A DNA stretch of 34,655 bases from the NCBI GenBank assembly GCA_031289815.1, contig JAITOS010000051.1, positions 1 to 34,655 of the forward strand, read 5' to 3'. Origin of the DNA: Peptococcaceae bacterium (GTDB lineage Bacteria > Bacillota > Desulfitobacteriia > Desulfitobacteriales > Desulfitobacteriaceae). Within the stretch, counting starts at the first letter, position 1; each line of letters opens with the position of its first letter. Position numbers and translations under genes: made by a program. Shown here one piece after another: positions 1 through 7,155 of the stretch. The notes beneath the pieces are model-generated. The model saw only the letters and a program-made list of their open reading frames with translations. It ran no database searches and had not been told where the DNA came from.

Positions 1-2
1 CC

Positions 3-770
3 GATAACATTCCAAGTTTTGTCGGACTTGCCCCCAAGCGTATAGAAATCTCCGAAAATAATCAGTTGGCGTATTGTAAAAACTCCCCCTATCGGGATTC
101 CGCGTCCAGTGAGGTTGTGCTGGCTGATCTAAACGCCGGTTCCAAGGAAACCGTGCAGCGAACCGACGACGTTACCTCCGAGTGGCTGTATGAATGCTCC
201 ATATTTGGCGACACCATCGTCTGGAACAAATATAGTGAGCCGAATGATGATTTCTCCTTTAGAATGGCTCAGTATAAATATAGCGCGATTTATTCCTATG
301 ATATCCCTTCCAAAAAAACAGAAGCCCTGACGGGTAGCCAAGAATTCTATGATAATCCCAGTCTGTACGAAAACCATCTGGCGATGGTGAAACTGCCCCT
401 AACCAAGCCGGGTCAGGCTTCCAGCAACGCGGAAATCGCCCTGATGGATCTCAAAACCAAAAGCATCGAGATCGTCGTCGATGAAAATTCCGCTATCTAC
501 CTGAATAAAATAGACGCCGCTTTTCCCATGACCAGAAGCAATCCGCAGATCACCTCCAGATATATTACCTGGTGGAGTACCAGTGACCGCGCCAGAGTCT
601 ATCTCTACGATTATTACCAGCATACCTTCGTGCAGATGTATGACGCGCCAGTGAACTTCGACAGCACGGAAATTTACCGGCTGTTTGAGAACGCTGTCAT
701 CCTCTACGAAACGAAACTGGACGACAAGGGGGACAGCCAGAGCCGAACCTTCTATGTGAGCTTGGAATAG
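3..770 (+). CDS. Beta-propeller-like protein, 3' part (5' end outside window)
   Basis: The frame is open from the first bases of the window, so the TTG at 66 listed in the ORF track is probably internal and the gene begins upstream. About 255 residues are visible. Repeating strand patterns such as 'AIYSYDIPSKKTEALT', 'EIALMDLKTKSIEIVV' and 'RVYLYDYYQHTFVQ' look like the blades of TolB/WD40-like beta-propellers, where a Y-D or L-D pair is followed by a short turn and a T-rich strand. These propellers are usually extracytoplasmic or surface proteins in Firmicutes, but the signal peptide region is not in view. No catalytic motif is visible and the substrate or partner is unknown. The coding sequence is real by codon pattern; the propeller assignment rests on pattern only. 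Confidence 0.6.
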   Translation, partial: DNIPSFVGLAPKRIEISENNQLAYCKNSPYRDSASSEVVLADLNAGSKETVQRTDDVTSEWLYECSIFGDTIVWNKYSEPNDDFSFRMAQYKYSAIYSYDIPSKKTEALTGSQEFYDNPSLYENHLAMVKLPLTKPGQASSNAEIALMDLKTKSIEIVVDENSAIYLNKIDAAFPMTRSNPQITSRYITWWSTSDRARVYLYDYYQHTFVQMYDAPVNFDSTEIYRLFENAVILYETKLDDKGDSQSRTFYVSLE

Positions 771-965
771 ACGCTGTTGCGGGAAATCGTGCTACTCCAC
801 TTGGGGAAGAAGGATTGACAGACTTTGTTCATGTTGAACCTGCGACGGTAGGGGATTCATTATTCAAACATATCCGTAAATACTGCCGCAAAGACCTATA
901 GACAACGCGCAAACAGATCAGAGGTTTTCTAGTTTTTAACGACACAAAATAAAGGAGGAAATAAC
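771..965 (+). other. Spacer with a possible gene remnant
   Basis: Between the propeller gene and the small ORF there is no full gene. Frame 2 is open from about 770 to a TAG at 899-901 and reads like the C-terminal end of a protein ('TDFVHVEPATVGDSLFKHIR'), but it has no start or ribosome binding site of its own. It may be the tail of a lost gene. A TTGACA at 815-820 has no acceptable -10 element at the right distance. The last bases before 966 carry a very strong Shine-Dalgarno. Confidence 0.3.
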
Positions 966-1157
966 ATGAACTTTCTATCAATAGCAAAAATGGTGAGTAA
1001 TTTAAAGACCAAAACGGCGGCGGATATCGCTGCCCGCGTCGCCCGCACGGATTTAGCGCCCCAGGAAAAAGCGGCGATGATCCGGGGCTTCTCGGCAGTT
1101 CAAGTGTCGGGTAATTCAATGGCTATCATTGGCCCCAGCGAAGAACATTGGGCGTGA
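966..1157 (+). CDS. Small peptide, possible ComX-like pheromone precursor
   Basis: This 63-residue ORF starts at ATG 966 behind an excellent ribosome binding site (AAAGGAGG, 7 nt before the ATG), which argues for a translated small gene. It has no signal peptide and no membrane segment. The middle 'LAPQEKAAMIRGF' can be laid over the 'VQETETIIKAY' segment of Bacillus subtilis ComX, and the C-terminus 'SEEHWA' has a Trp one residue from the end. ComX pheromones carry an isoprenylated Trp near the C-terminus. The next intact gene downstream is a ComP-like kinase, matching the comX-comP-comA order. No ComQ-type isoprenyl transferase is visible in the window, and the similarity is short and judged by eye. 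It could equally be an unrelated small protein. Confidence 0.45.
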   Translation: MNFLSIAKMVSNLKTKTAADIAARVARTDLAPQEKAAMIRGFSAVQVSGNSMAIIGPSEEHWA

Positions 1158-1362
1158 AAATCGGTGATGACCGCTGAACAGCAGGTTAGATAGAGAATCG
1201 GCGCATACTTTCAAGAATCGGAGTTTACGCACGAGCGGCCTTATGACCACGGGTTATGAGGCTCTCGTCGTTGGTTCCTCGGTGAAGCCACAAAACACGT
1301 CAAAAAAGGTATTTACGCCGAGGCGTTGAAGCAAAAAGAGGAGCGGCAGAGGGGGGAAGCGC
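1158..1362 (+). other. Spacer with degenerate coding-like sequence
   Basis: The frame of the preceding small ORF continues with coding-like composition to a TAA at 1368, interrupted by TAG at 1191 and TGA at 1257. The stretches 'IGAYFQESEFTHERPYDHG' and 'RRWFLGEATKHVKKGIYAEA' look like parts of a decayed gene. The end of the spacer provides the purine-rich ribosome binding site (GAGGGGGGAAG) of the histidine kinase. Confidence 0.3.
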
Positions 1363-3711
1363 GTGAATAAGAAAAGAGCCGTCAAGGTTGGTTTGATCCT
1401 ACTCAATATAGCTCTCGTGTTCCTCTTTGGCAGTTACCTGCCGGGGATTGTCAGGCACCAGGTTCTGGGCGTGTCTCTGGAAAAGACGGGGAACTACTGG
1501 ACGGTCGTTCGCAGCGCCCCTTTCGACGCGGGGTATCAGCTGGGGATCCGCGAAGGGGACGAAGTGCTGGCTATCGATCAACGGAATCCGGCGCAATTCC
1601 CGTCGGTCAAGCGATGGAACGAGATCGAAGGCGCTTCCCTGATCGACATACGGCGCGGGGAAACGGTCTACACCCTGCGGATCGACCCCTATCCGGCGAT
1701 ACAAACCATCGTGCTGGACTTCTCGGAAATCGTTATAGGACTCATCTTTATCGTCGCCGGTTTTTTTGCCTGGATGAAGCAGCCCTACTCGCGGCGGGTC
1801 AGAGGATTGCTGGCCCTGAATTGGTTGCTGGGCGTCGTCTTCATCCTGGCGCCTGCTTCCGCCAGGGGGATGTTCCTGGCTAAAGAACTCTTTTTAATCA
1901 GTCTTTCCCTGACGCCCCTGTTCCTGATAAGATTCTTTTCTTTCTTCAGGCGGGACACGGCAGGGAAGTTTTTCCACTTTTCCGCGCGGTTTTTGCTTAT
2001 CTTACCGAGCGTTTTAATCGTGGGGCTCTGTTTCAGATGGTTGGGCGCGCCGGTTGCCGCAGGCGCCTTACGCACGCTGGTTTTAGTGAACCTTCTGACC
2101 GGCTCTCTGCTGGCGCTGGCCCATCTGCTCTACGCGATCCGGGTTCCCGCCGATCTGGTGCGAAGGAACCAGCTTTTGCTCATGGCCGTGGGATTATTCG
2201 CGGGATTAGCTCCCTTCCTGCTCCTGAACGCTCTCCCGCTCTTATGGCAGGGAGAGTCATGGCTCAGTCCGCGCCTGACGGAACTCTTCGTCGTCGTTTT
2301 GCCGCTCTCCATGCTCTACGCGATCTTAAACCGCTCCTTACCCAGCGCGCCGAAGCTCCTGAAAACGCTGGCTTGTTTTTTCAGCGCCGCTGTGATTCTC
2401 AATTTCCTGATGCTCTTTGTCTGGCCCCATAAGCAAGAGTATCCCAATCTTGTCAGCCTGTATTTCTGGCTGCTGGCTTTTTCGCTGAGCCTCGTCTTTC
2501 TGGCGCGCGGGCTGACCATCCTCTTGGAAAAAGTCTTCAAAAACTTGTACATCGTCCTTCGTCCGGCGCAGGACCAAACAGCCGGGAGTTATGCGGCTGT
2601 CAGAACGGAGACGGAAGCGGACATCCTGGAAGAGCTGAGCGCGGAATGGGAGCTGGAGGGAGTCTTCGCCATCATGGAAAGAGCGGGAGGCGTCCGGCGG
2701 CAAGAGGCGGTGGGGCGCTTTCTGGAGCGGCAAGGCGAGCGGCAGCTGCTGGAAGCCTGTTATGCGGAAAGAAAAAGTACGCTGGCGACGGGGGTGGGGC
2801 AGGTACTGCCGCGTCATTATCCCGCCGAGAGCTTTCTGTTTTTTGCCACCGCTACTGAGCAGTGCGGGCTTTTTCTGGGATACGCTTGTTCGCAAATTCG
2901 TTTTAATCCGGCGGACCTGCCCCAGCGGACGGACATCGGGCGTCAGATCTTTCAAAGGCTGATCGCCTGCGGCGAGCAGCGATCCCTGCGAGAAGAGCTG
3001 CGGCAAACGAGAGCGCTGTTCGAGAAAAGCCAACAGCAAAATCATTGGGGGCTGATGATCAAAAGACGGCTGTTGAGTAATTTAGAAAGAGAAAAGGAGT
3101 CGGTGGCGCGTGAAATCCATGACGGACCGCTCCAAATCAGTTGCAGTCTGAGCCGAAAAATAGCCGAGATCGAACAGGGGGGCAAGGATCAAACGGAGCG
3201 TGTGACGGCGGCCAAAGAACTCGCCGCTGATCTGGCGTATGAGCTGCGCGGTCTGTGCAGCGCCCTGCGGCCGCCGCCTTTTAACGAAGTGGGACTGATT
3301 CCGGCGCTGGAGGTTTTTCTGGCGGATACCATGAAAGAGGAATTCATCACGATTTCTCTGGAAATACGGAGAATAGAGCGGACACAACGCTTTAGCGATG
3401 AGACGGAGCTGGCGGTCTATCGCTTCCTGCAAGAAGGGGTGCGCAATGCCGTCAAGCATTCCGGCTCTTCGCGGGCGGAGATCACCCTGGGCGTTTCCGA
3501 ACGCGGCTTGGAGATTACGTTGAAAGATTTCGGACGGGGCTTTGAGCCAGCCGCGATCCTCGATCATTCAGCGGAAAACAAGAGCTTTGGCATGATGGGA
3601 ATGCGGGAAAGGATTGAGAGTCTCGGCGGGCAGTTCAGCGTACATTCGACGCTCGGTCAAGGGACGACTCTGGAAGGAAATATTCCGTTGGAGGTAATCT
3701 ATGAAAGATAG
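1363..3711 (+). CDS. ComP-like membrane sensor histidine kinase
   Basis: This 782-residue protein starts at GTG 1363 behind a GGGGGGAAG ribosome binding site. Order of parts: a membrane segment (about 8-28); an extracytoplasmic PDZ-like loop (about 35-105, with 'AGYQLGIREGDEVLAIDQ'); about nine further membrane segments (116-390); a GAF-like cytosolic region (about 425-535); a coiled linker; the HisKA_3 dimerisation/phosphoacceptor segment with His586 in 'REIHDGPLQ'; and a HATPase domain with the N box at Asn695 ('GVRNAVKHSG') and glycine boxes 'DFGRGFEP' and 'GMMGMRERIESLGG'. The PDZ-plus-polytopic layout and length are very like B. subtilis ComP (769 aa), the quorum-sensing kinase. It overlaps the response regulator gene by 11 nt, so the two are surely partners. 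The signal is not known; the small ORF at 966 is a candidate. Confidence 0.88.
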   Translation: MNKKRAVKVGLILLNIALVFLFGSYLPGIVRHQVLGVSLEKTGNYWTVVRSAPFDAGYQLGIREGDEVLAIDQRNPAQFPSVKRWNEIEGASLIDIRRGETVYTLRIDPYPAIQTIVLDFSEIVIGLIFIVAGFFAWMKQPYSRRVRGLLALNWLLGVVFILAPASARGMFLAKELFLISLSLTPLFLIRFFSFFRRDTAGKFFHFSARFLLILPSVLIVGLCFRWLGAPVAAGALRTLVLVNLLTGSLLALAHLLYAIRVPADLVRRNQLLLMAVGLFAGLAPFLLLNALPLLWQGESWLSPRLTELFVVVLPLSMLYAILNRSLPSAPKLLKTLACFFSAAVILNFLMLFVWPHKQEYPNLVSLYFWLLAFSLSLVFLARGLTILLEKVFKNLYIVLRPAQDQTAGSYAAVRTETEADILEELSAEWELEGVFAIMERAGGVRRQEAVGRFLERQGERQLLEACYAERKSTLATGVGQVLPRHYPAESFLFFATATEQCGLFLGYACSQIRFNPADLPQRTDIGRQIFQRLIACGEQRSLREELRQTRALFEKSQQQNHWGLMIKRRLLSNLEREKESVAREIHDGPLQISCSLSRKIAEIEQGGKDQTERVTAAKELAADLAYELRGLCSALRPPPFNEVGLIPALEVFLADTMKEEFITISLEIRRIERTQRFSDETELAVYRFLQEGVRNAVKHSGSSRAEITLGVSERGLEITLKDFGRGFEPAAILDHSAENKSFGMMGMRERIESLGGQFSVHSTLGQGTTLEGNIPLEVIYER

Positions 3712-4381
3712 CGCCATCAAAGTCATGATCGTAGACGACCATACCCTCGTGCGGCGAGGAACGGCGGCCTTGTTGGCCGCTGAGCCGGATATCGAAGTGG
3801 TGGGCAGCGCCGCCAATACAGCGGAGTGTCTGAACCAACTGCCGGATAGCCAGCCGGACGTCGTCTTGCTGGACATTTTTCTGCCGGACGGCTCCGGGAT
3901 TGACGTCATCGCGAAAATCAAGGAGCTCCTGCCGGGCAGTCATATCGTAATGCTTACCGGCGAGGAGCCGAAGAGCCGCGTGGAAGCCGCGCTGCTTCAG
4001 GGCGCCAGCGGCTTTCTCCTGAAGGACTGTTTGCCGGAGGAGATGTTTGCGGCGATTCGCAAGGCGGCCCGCAACGAAACGCATTTCCCGGAACATTTGC
4101 TGGCTCGGATGAGTGCCGGCGCGGAGCAAGAGGAAGCCGCCATGTTCCAGCAAAGGATCCGGATTTCCGCCTCCCTTACCGCGCGGGAAAAACAAATCCT
4201 GATGTTTCTGGCCAAAGGGAAGCGAAATCAAGAGATTGCCGATGAGCTGACGCTCTCGAAGCGGACGGTGGAGGGCCATGTGTTGAAGCTGCTGGATAAG
4301 CTGGGATTTCAGACCAGAAACGAGGCGGCGGCCTTTTATGTAGGGATGAGAGATAAGCGGGATTTTCAGGATGAGGCTTAA
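3701..4381 (+). CDS. NarL/LuxR-type response regulator (ComA-like)
   Basis: The 226-residue regulator starts at ATG 3701 inside the end of the kinase gene, behind GGAGG. The receiver domain (about 6-120) has the acidic pair Asp12/Asp13, phosphoacceptor Asp58 in 'VVLLDIFLPDG', Thr86 in 'VMLTGE' and Lys108 in 'FLLKD', so all receiver residues are intact. The C-terminal domain (about 155-215) is a LuxR-type helix-turn-helix with 'SLTAREKQILMFLAKG' and 'NQEIADELTLSKRTVEGHV'. It should be phosphorylated by the adjacent HisKA_3 kinase and bind DNA as a dimer. Targets are not evident from the window. B. subtilis ComA has the same domain layout and a similar size (214 aa), but DegU/NarL relatives share it too, so 'ComA-like' rests mainly on the kinase. 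Confidence 0.9.
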   Translation: MKDSAIKVMIVDDHTLVRRGTAALLAAEPDIEVVGSAANTAECLNQLPDSQPDVVLLDIFLPDGSGIDVIAKIKELLPGSHIVMLTGEEPKSRVEAALLQGASGFLLKDCLPEEMFAAIRKAARNETHFPEHLLARMSAGAEQEEAAMFQQRIRISASLTAREKQILMFLAKGKRNQEIADELTLSKRTVEGHVLKLLDKLGFQTRNEAAAFYVGMRDKRDFQDEA

Positions 4382-4559
4382 AAACCGGGTGTAAAAATTC
4401 CATCTTCTGACCGGGTTGCGGCTCATACAAATCATAGCATAAAGCCAGATTTTACCGCGCATGGGCCCGTTGCTTTTGGTTCAAAATATCGTTGTAAGAA
4501 CGGACTGTGAATATGGCTAAACGAGCGGGTTCGTCTGAAAAAAACGGGAGGTGTTGGCT

Positions 4560-4736
4560 TTGAATTCAGCAAACAACAGCGATCAACAGCAGAGTACGCC
4601 CTTAACGTCGGAACTTGAAAAATTTAAATATGAAGTGGCTCAGGAAATCGGGTTGGCCGGTAGGAAGGCTAAAAAGATCGAATCGCCGGCGCAGATCAAA
4701 CCGGCGGACTTCATGACCGGTCGCCAGAGAGATTGA
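4560..4736 (+). CDS. Short alpha/beta-type SASP-like spore protein
   Basis: The track starts this ORF at GTG 4551, but that codon lies inside the ribosome binding site GGGAGGTG. TTG 4560, at proper spacing, is the better start and gives 58 residues. 'LEKFKYEVAQEIGL' matches the first conserved block of alpha/beta small acid-soluble spore proteins, which coat and protect spore DNA and contain the site cut by the GPR protease. 'DFMTGRQRD' resembles the start of the second block (GDLTxRQNG). The protein then ends, lacking the usual C-terminal 'VGG.MVKRM' helix. It may be a short family variant or a truncated gene. The convergent neighbour is gpr itself, which strengthens the spore assignment. 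An intrinsic terminator follows closely. Confidence 0.65.
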   Translation: MNSANNSDQQQSTPLTSELEKFKYEVAQEIGLAGRKAKKIESPAQIKPADFMTGRQRD

Positions 4737-4756
4737 TGGAAAAAAGCTAAAGGGCA

Positions 4757-4808
4757 AGAGACTGCCTCCGAACAGACGGGGATCGTCTGGGGGAAGCAGT
4801 CTCTTTTT
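4757..4808 (+). terminator. Rho-independent terminator after the SASP-like gene
   Basis: The outer arms AGAGACTGC and GCAGTCTCT enclose an inner stem CAGACG/CGTCTG, followed by a run of five T. It lies 20 nt after the SASP-like stop codon and ends that transcript. The A-rich left flank is short, so it is mainly plus-strand directed. Confidence 0.85.
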
Positions 4809-4935
4809 GGCCGCCGGAATAAGGCGAATTGAGAATTGAGAGAGGAGAACGGCGATCCTATGGGATGAAGGGTTGATGAGTTTCGCCAATCCATAGGGAA
4901 AGGCGGATCCGGGCGGCTGTTTACTGAAACGCCGT

Positions 4936-5922
4936 CTATTGAAAATAAGCCGCGTAATTTTTTTCATTGATCTCCGGATGGAGACTCATTCCCAGACCGC
5001 CGGCAATAATCCGGGCCGTGGAGTCAATCAGGGTGTCGATCTCTTTGGGCGTCACCATCAAGCTACCGTTAAAGGGCGAGAGAACTTCGGTCAATATTTT
5101 TTCCGTCGTCTGTTGATTGAGTTCTTTGTAAAGCCGATAAAGAGAAGGACTGGTCTTTAATTCATCCAGCAAAATTTCCAGCGTGTGGTGCGCGATAACC
5201 GCGGCGTTGACCACGGTCGGGACGCCGATCGCCAAAATCTTGCAACCGATCGTTTCCTGGGTCAAACCCATGCGGCGGTTGCCGACGCCGGAGCCGGGGC
5301 TGATGCCGGTATCAGCCAACTGAATGCTGGCGCCGATCCGGTCCAGGGAACCGGCGGCCAAAGAATCAATGGCAATGACCAAATCCGGGTGTACGTGCTC
5401 GACGATACCCCGGATGATTTCGGCGGTTTCAATGCCCGTCAGGCCGAGAACACCGGGCGTAATGGCGCTTACCTTGCGCAGCTTGCCTTTTACTGCCGCC
5501 GGTGTAAATTGAAATAAATGGCGGGTAACGAGGCTCTTGTTAACCACCTGCGGGCCGAGGGCGTCCGGGGTGGCGTTCCAGTTGCCCAAACCGACCAACA
5601 GGATGCTGGCGTCTTCGCCGAGCGCCATCATCGTGATCAACTTCTTTCCCAATATTTCAGTTATTTCCTGATGTGCGGTATAATTGTTAGAAAGAATCGA
5701 GGGCGCTTCAATCGTGACATACTGACCCAAGGGCCGCCCCATCTGGCGTGATCCCTCTTCTGTTTCTATCGTGATGGTGGTGACGGTTGCGTGTGGCGTT
5801 TTCTCCTGCGTCATGGTTACGCCGGCAATTTCTTCCTGGCCTTGTCCGCGCAGAAGTTCATGGGCTTCGATGGCCATGTCCAGGTTCACCTTAAAAAAAT
5901 GGAATAATTCGTCTTTCTTCAT
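4936..5922 (-). CDS. gpr: Germination protease GPR
   Basis: GPR (peptidase family A25) starts degradation of alpha/beta SASPs during spore germination; it is made in the forespore as an inactive zymogen. I place the start at ATG 5922 (MKKDELFHFF), behind AAGGAGGG, rather than at the track's 5955, giving 328 residues (B. subtilis about 368). The short lysine-rich N-terminus corresponds to the zymogen propeptide. Conserved regions visible are 'VGLGNWNATPDALGP' and 'VIAIDSLAAGSLDRIGASIQ', which hold the two Asp residues conserved in the family, and 'DTGISPGSGVGNRR'. It is convergent with the SASP-like gene and transcribed from a forespore-type promoter. Confidence 0.96.
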   Translation of the reverse strand: MKKDELFHFFKVNLDMAIEAHELLRGQGQEEIAGVTMTQEKTPHATVTTITIETEEGSRQMGRPLGQYVTIEAPSILSNNYTAHQEITEILGKKLITMMALGEDASILLVGLGNWNATPDALGPQVVNKSLVTRHLFQFTPAAVKGKLRKVSAITPGVLGLTGIETAEIIRGIVEHVHPDLVIAIDSLAAGSLDRIGASIQLADTGISPGSGVGNRRMGLTQETIGCKILAIGVPTVVNAAVIAHHTLEILLDELKTSPSLYRLYKELNQQTTEKILTEVLSPFNGSLMVTPKEIDTLIDSTARIIAGGLGMSLHPEINEKNYAAYFQ

Positions 5923-5968
5923 GAGGAAGCCCTCCTTCAGCTGTCGGAGAAACAATAGCGAGATGTTT

Positions 5969-5998
5969 TAGTATGAAAAATTGCCGGATAAATTATAC
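5969..5998 (-). promoter_or_regulatory. Sigma F/G-type forespore promoter of gpr
   Basis: On the minus strand, GTATA (5994-5998) and CATACTA (5969-5975) are separated by 18 nt. They match the -35 and -10 patterns of forespore sigma factors (GNATR and CATNNTA). The site lies 47 nt before the gpr ATG. B. subtilis gpr is known to depend on sigma F and sigma G, so sequence and gene function agree. Confidence 0.7.
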
Positions 5999-6043
5999 TA
6001 CGAATGTTTTTTAGCAAATTCTCTAGTTAGGAAACGTTTCACT

Positions 6044-6052
6044 TGCTATAAT
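6044..6052 (+). promoter_or_regulatory. Extended -10 promoter of rsmD
   Basis: TGCTATAAT is a consensus extended -10 element (TGN plus TATAAT). The -35 region at optimal spacing (TAGTTA, 6024-6029) is weak, as is common for extended -10 promoters. Predicted transcription starts near 6059, which means the ATG at 6058 cannot be the normal start of rsmD. Confidence 0.65.
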
Positions 6053-6072
6053 GGGATATGGGGGATGAAACC

Positions 6073-6624
6073 GTGCGGGTGATTGCCGGGGAATTAGGCG
6101 GCAGGCGCATTAAATCAGTCAAAGGGATGGAAACCCGTCCGACAGCCGATAAAGTAAAGGGCGCTGTTTTTAATGTATTGCGGGAAAAGATAAATGACGC
6201 GCGCGTCCTGGATCTCTTCGCCGGTACGGGGAATATGGCCGTTGAGGCGATTTCCCGGGGGGCTGCGTCCGCTGTCCTGGTGGAACATCATTTGCCTGCT
6301 TGCCGGGTAATCAGGGAAAACATGAAGGTCATGGGCATAGAGCAGAGAGTAACCGTTGCTCGCATGGACGTATTTTTATTTCTTGCGCAGTGGAAGGATC
6401 AGAGATTTGACTTGATTTTCCTTGATCCTCCTTATCACCAGGGCTTGGTGAATCAGACGCTGGCCCGGATGGCTCCGTTAGCTATACTTTCTGAACGGGG
6501 AGTCATTGTGGCGGAAACCGGCTGTAATGAAGAATTGCAGCCTACCGGACAGTTTAAAATCTGTCAGACTGGAAGGTATGGGGATACACGGATCTGGTAT
6601 TTACAGAGATGGGATTTAAAATAA
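6073..6624 (+). CDS. rsmD: 16S rRNA (guanine966-N2)-methyltransferase RsmD
   Basis: RsmD methylates G966 of 16S rRNA using S-adenosylmethionine. The track starts at ATG 6058, but that lies at the predicted transcription start. GTG 6073, preceded by GGGGGA, yields the typical family N-terminus 'MRVIAGELGGRRI' and 183 residues, the normal size. The SAM-binding motif 'VLDLFAGTGNMAVEA' and the N6/N2-methylase catalytic motif 'LIFLDPPYHQG' are both present. In most Firmicutes rsmD is followed directly by coaD (phosphopantetheine adenylyltransferase). Here coaD is missing and a coiled-coil gene follows after 13 nt. The gene is divergent from gpr. Confidence 0.95.
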   Translation: MRVIAGELGGRRIKSVKGMETRPTADKVKGAVFNVLREKINDARVLDLFAGTGNMAVEAISRGAASAVLVEHHLPACRVIRENMKVMGIEQRVTVARMDVFLFLAQWKDQRFDLIFLDPPYHQGLVNQTLARMAPLAILSERGVIVAETGCNEELQPTGQFKICQTGRYGDTRIWYLQRWDLK

Positions 6625-6637
6625 GGGGGAATGGTTT

Positions 6638-7135
6638 TTGGAACGGGACGTCTTTAGTATGTTGGAAGAAGTTGAGGAAATCATTGATCGGGCGACAAAA
6701 ATACCGCTGACAGGCAAGGTGCTCATTGACGACAGCGCGGTATTTGATTTAATCGACCAGATCAAAGCGGCCCTGCCGGAAGAGATCAAGGATGCCCAGT
6801 GGATATTAAACGAGCGCCAGCACATCATGGATGAAGCTCAGGTAGAATCTCAGCGTATTGTCGAAAAAGGAAGAACCTATGTAGAGAAGATGACGGCGGA
6901 ATCGGAAATCAACCGGCAAGCGCAGGCGTATGCGGAGGACTTGGTGAGGCAGGCGCAAGCCTATGCTCAGGAGGTGAAAACCGGCGCTCTGCAATACGCC
7001 GACGAGCTGTTTCAATATGCGGAGACCAAAATGATGGCAAGTTATCAGGCCATCCAGCATAATCGCGAAGAACTGAAGAATAATGCCGTTAAGGCGGAAG
7101 AAAGGGAAAAAGAGCAGGGAAAAGCGAAGGAATAG
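6638..7135 (+). CDS. Coiled-coil protein often annotated 'ATPase' next to rsmD/ylbJ
   Basis: The 165-residue ORF starts at TTG 6638 behind AAGGGGGA and follows rsmD by 13 nt, so they form an operon. An N-terminal segment (about 1-50, 'FSMLEEVEEIIDRA') is followed by a long charged amphipathic helix (about 55-160) rich in Q, A, E and K with repeated 'AQAYAED/AQAYAQE' units, typical of a coiled coil. There is no Walker motif, membrane segment or signal peptide. Proteins of this kind near rsmD-coaD in Firmicutes are commonly labelled 'ATPase' or V-type ATPase subunit-like because of their resemblance to the E/H stalk subunits, with no proven function. I do not assign one. Confidence 0.75.
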   Translation: MERDVFSMLEEVEEIIDRATKIPLTGKVLIDDSAVFDLIDQIKAALPEEIKDAQWILNERQHIMDEAQVESQRIVEKGRTYVEKMTAESEINRQAQAYAEDLVRQAQAYAQEVKTGALQYADELFQYAETKMMASYQAIQHNREELKNNAVKAEEREKEQGKAKE

Positions 7136-7155
7136 CCAGGAAGACAGGGCCGGAA

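Noticed and set aside
1257-1259. In-frame TGA that could encode selenocysteine
   Set aside because: The same frame also has a TAG at 1191, the flanking protein sequence has no redox motif, and no convincing SECIS-like hairpin was seen next to it. Decay of a gene is simpler.
2338-3045. 235-residue minus-strand ORF inside the histidine kinase gene
   Set aside because: Shadow of a real gene on the other strand; no RBS or family motif.
3635-4462. 275-residue minus-strand ORF opposite the response regulator
   Set aside because: It is antisense to a complete, motif-bearing regulator gene and has the unbalanced composition of a shadow frame.
6431-6446. TTATCACCAGG half-site within rsmD as another FapR operator
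   Set aside because: Only one half of the palindrome is present and it lies inside a coding region.
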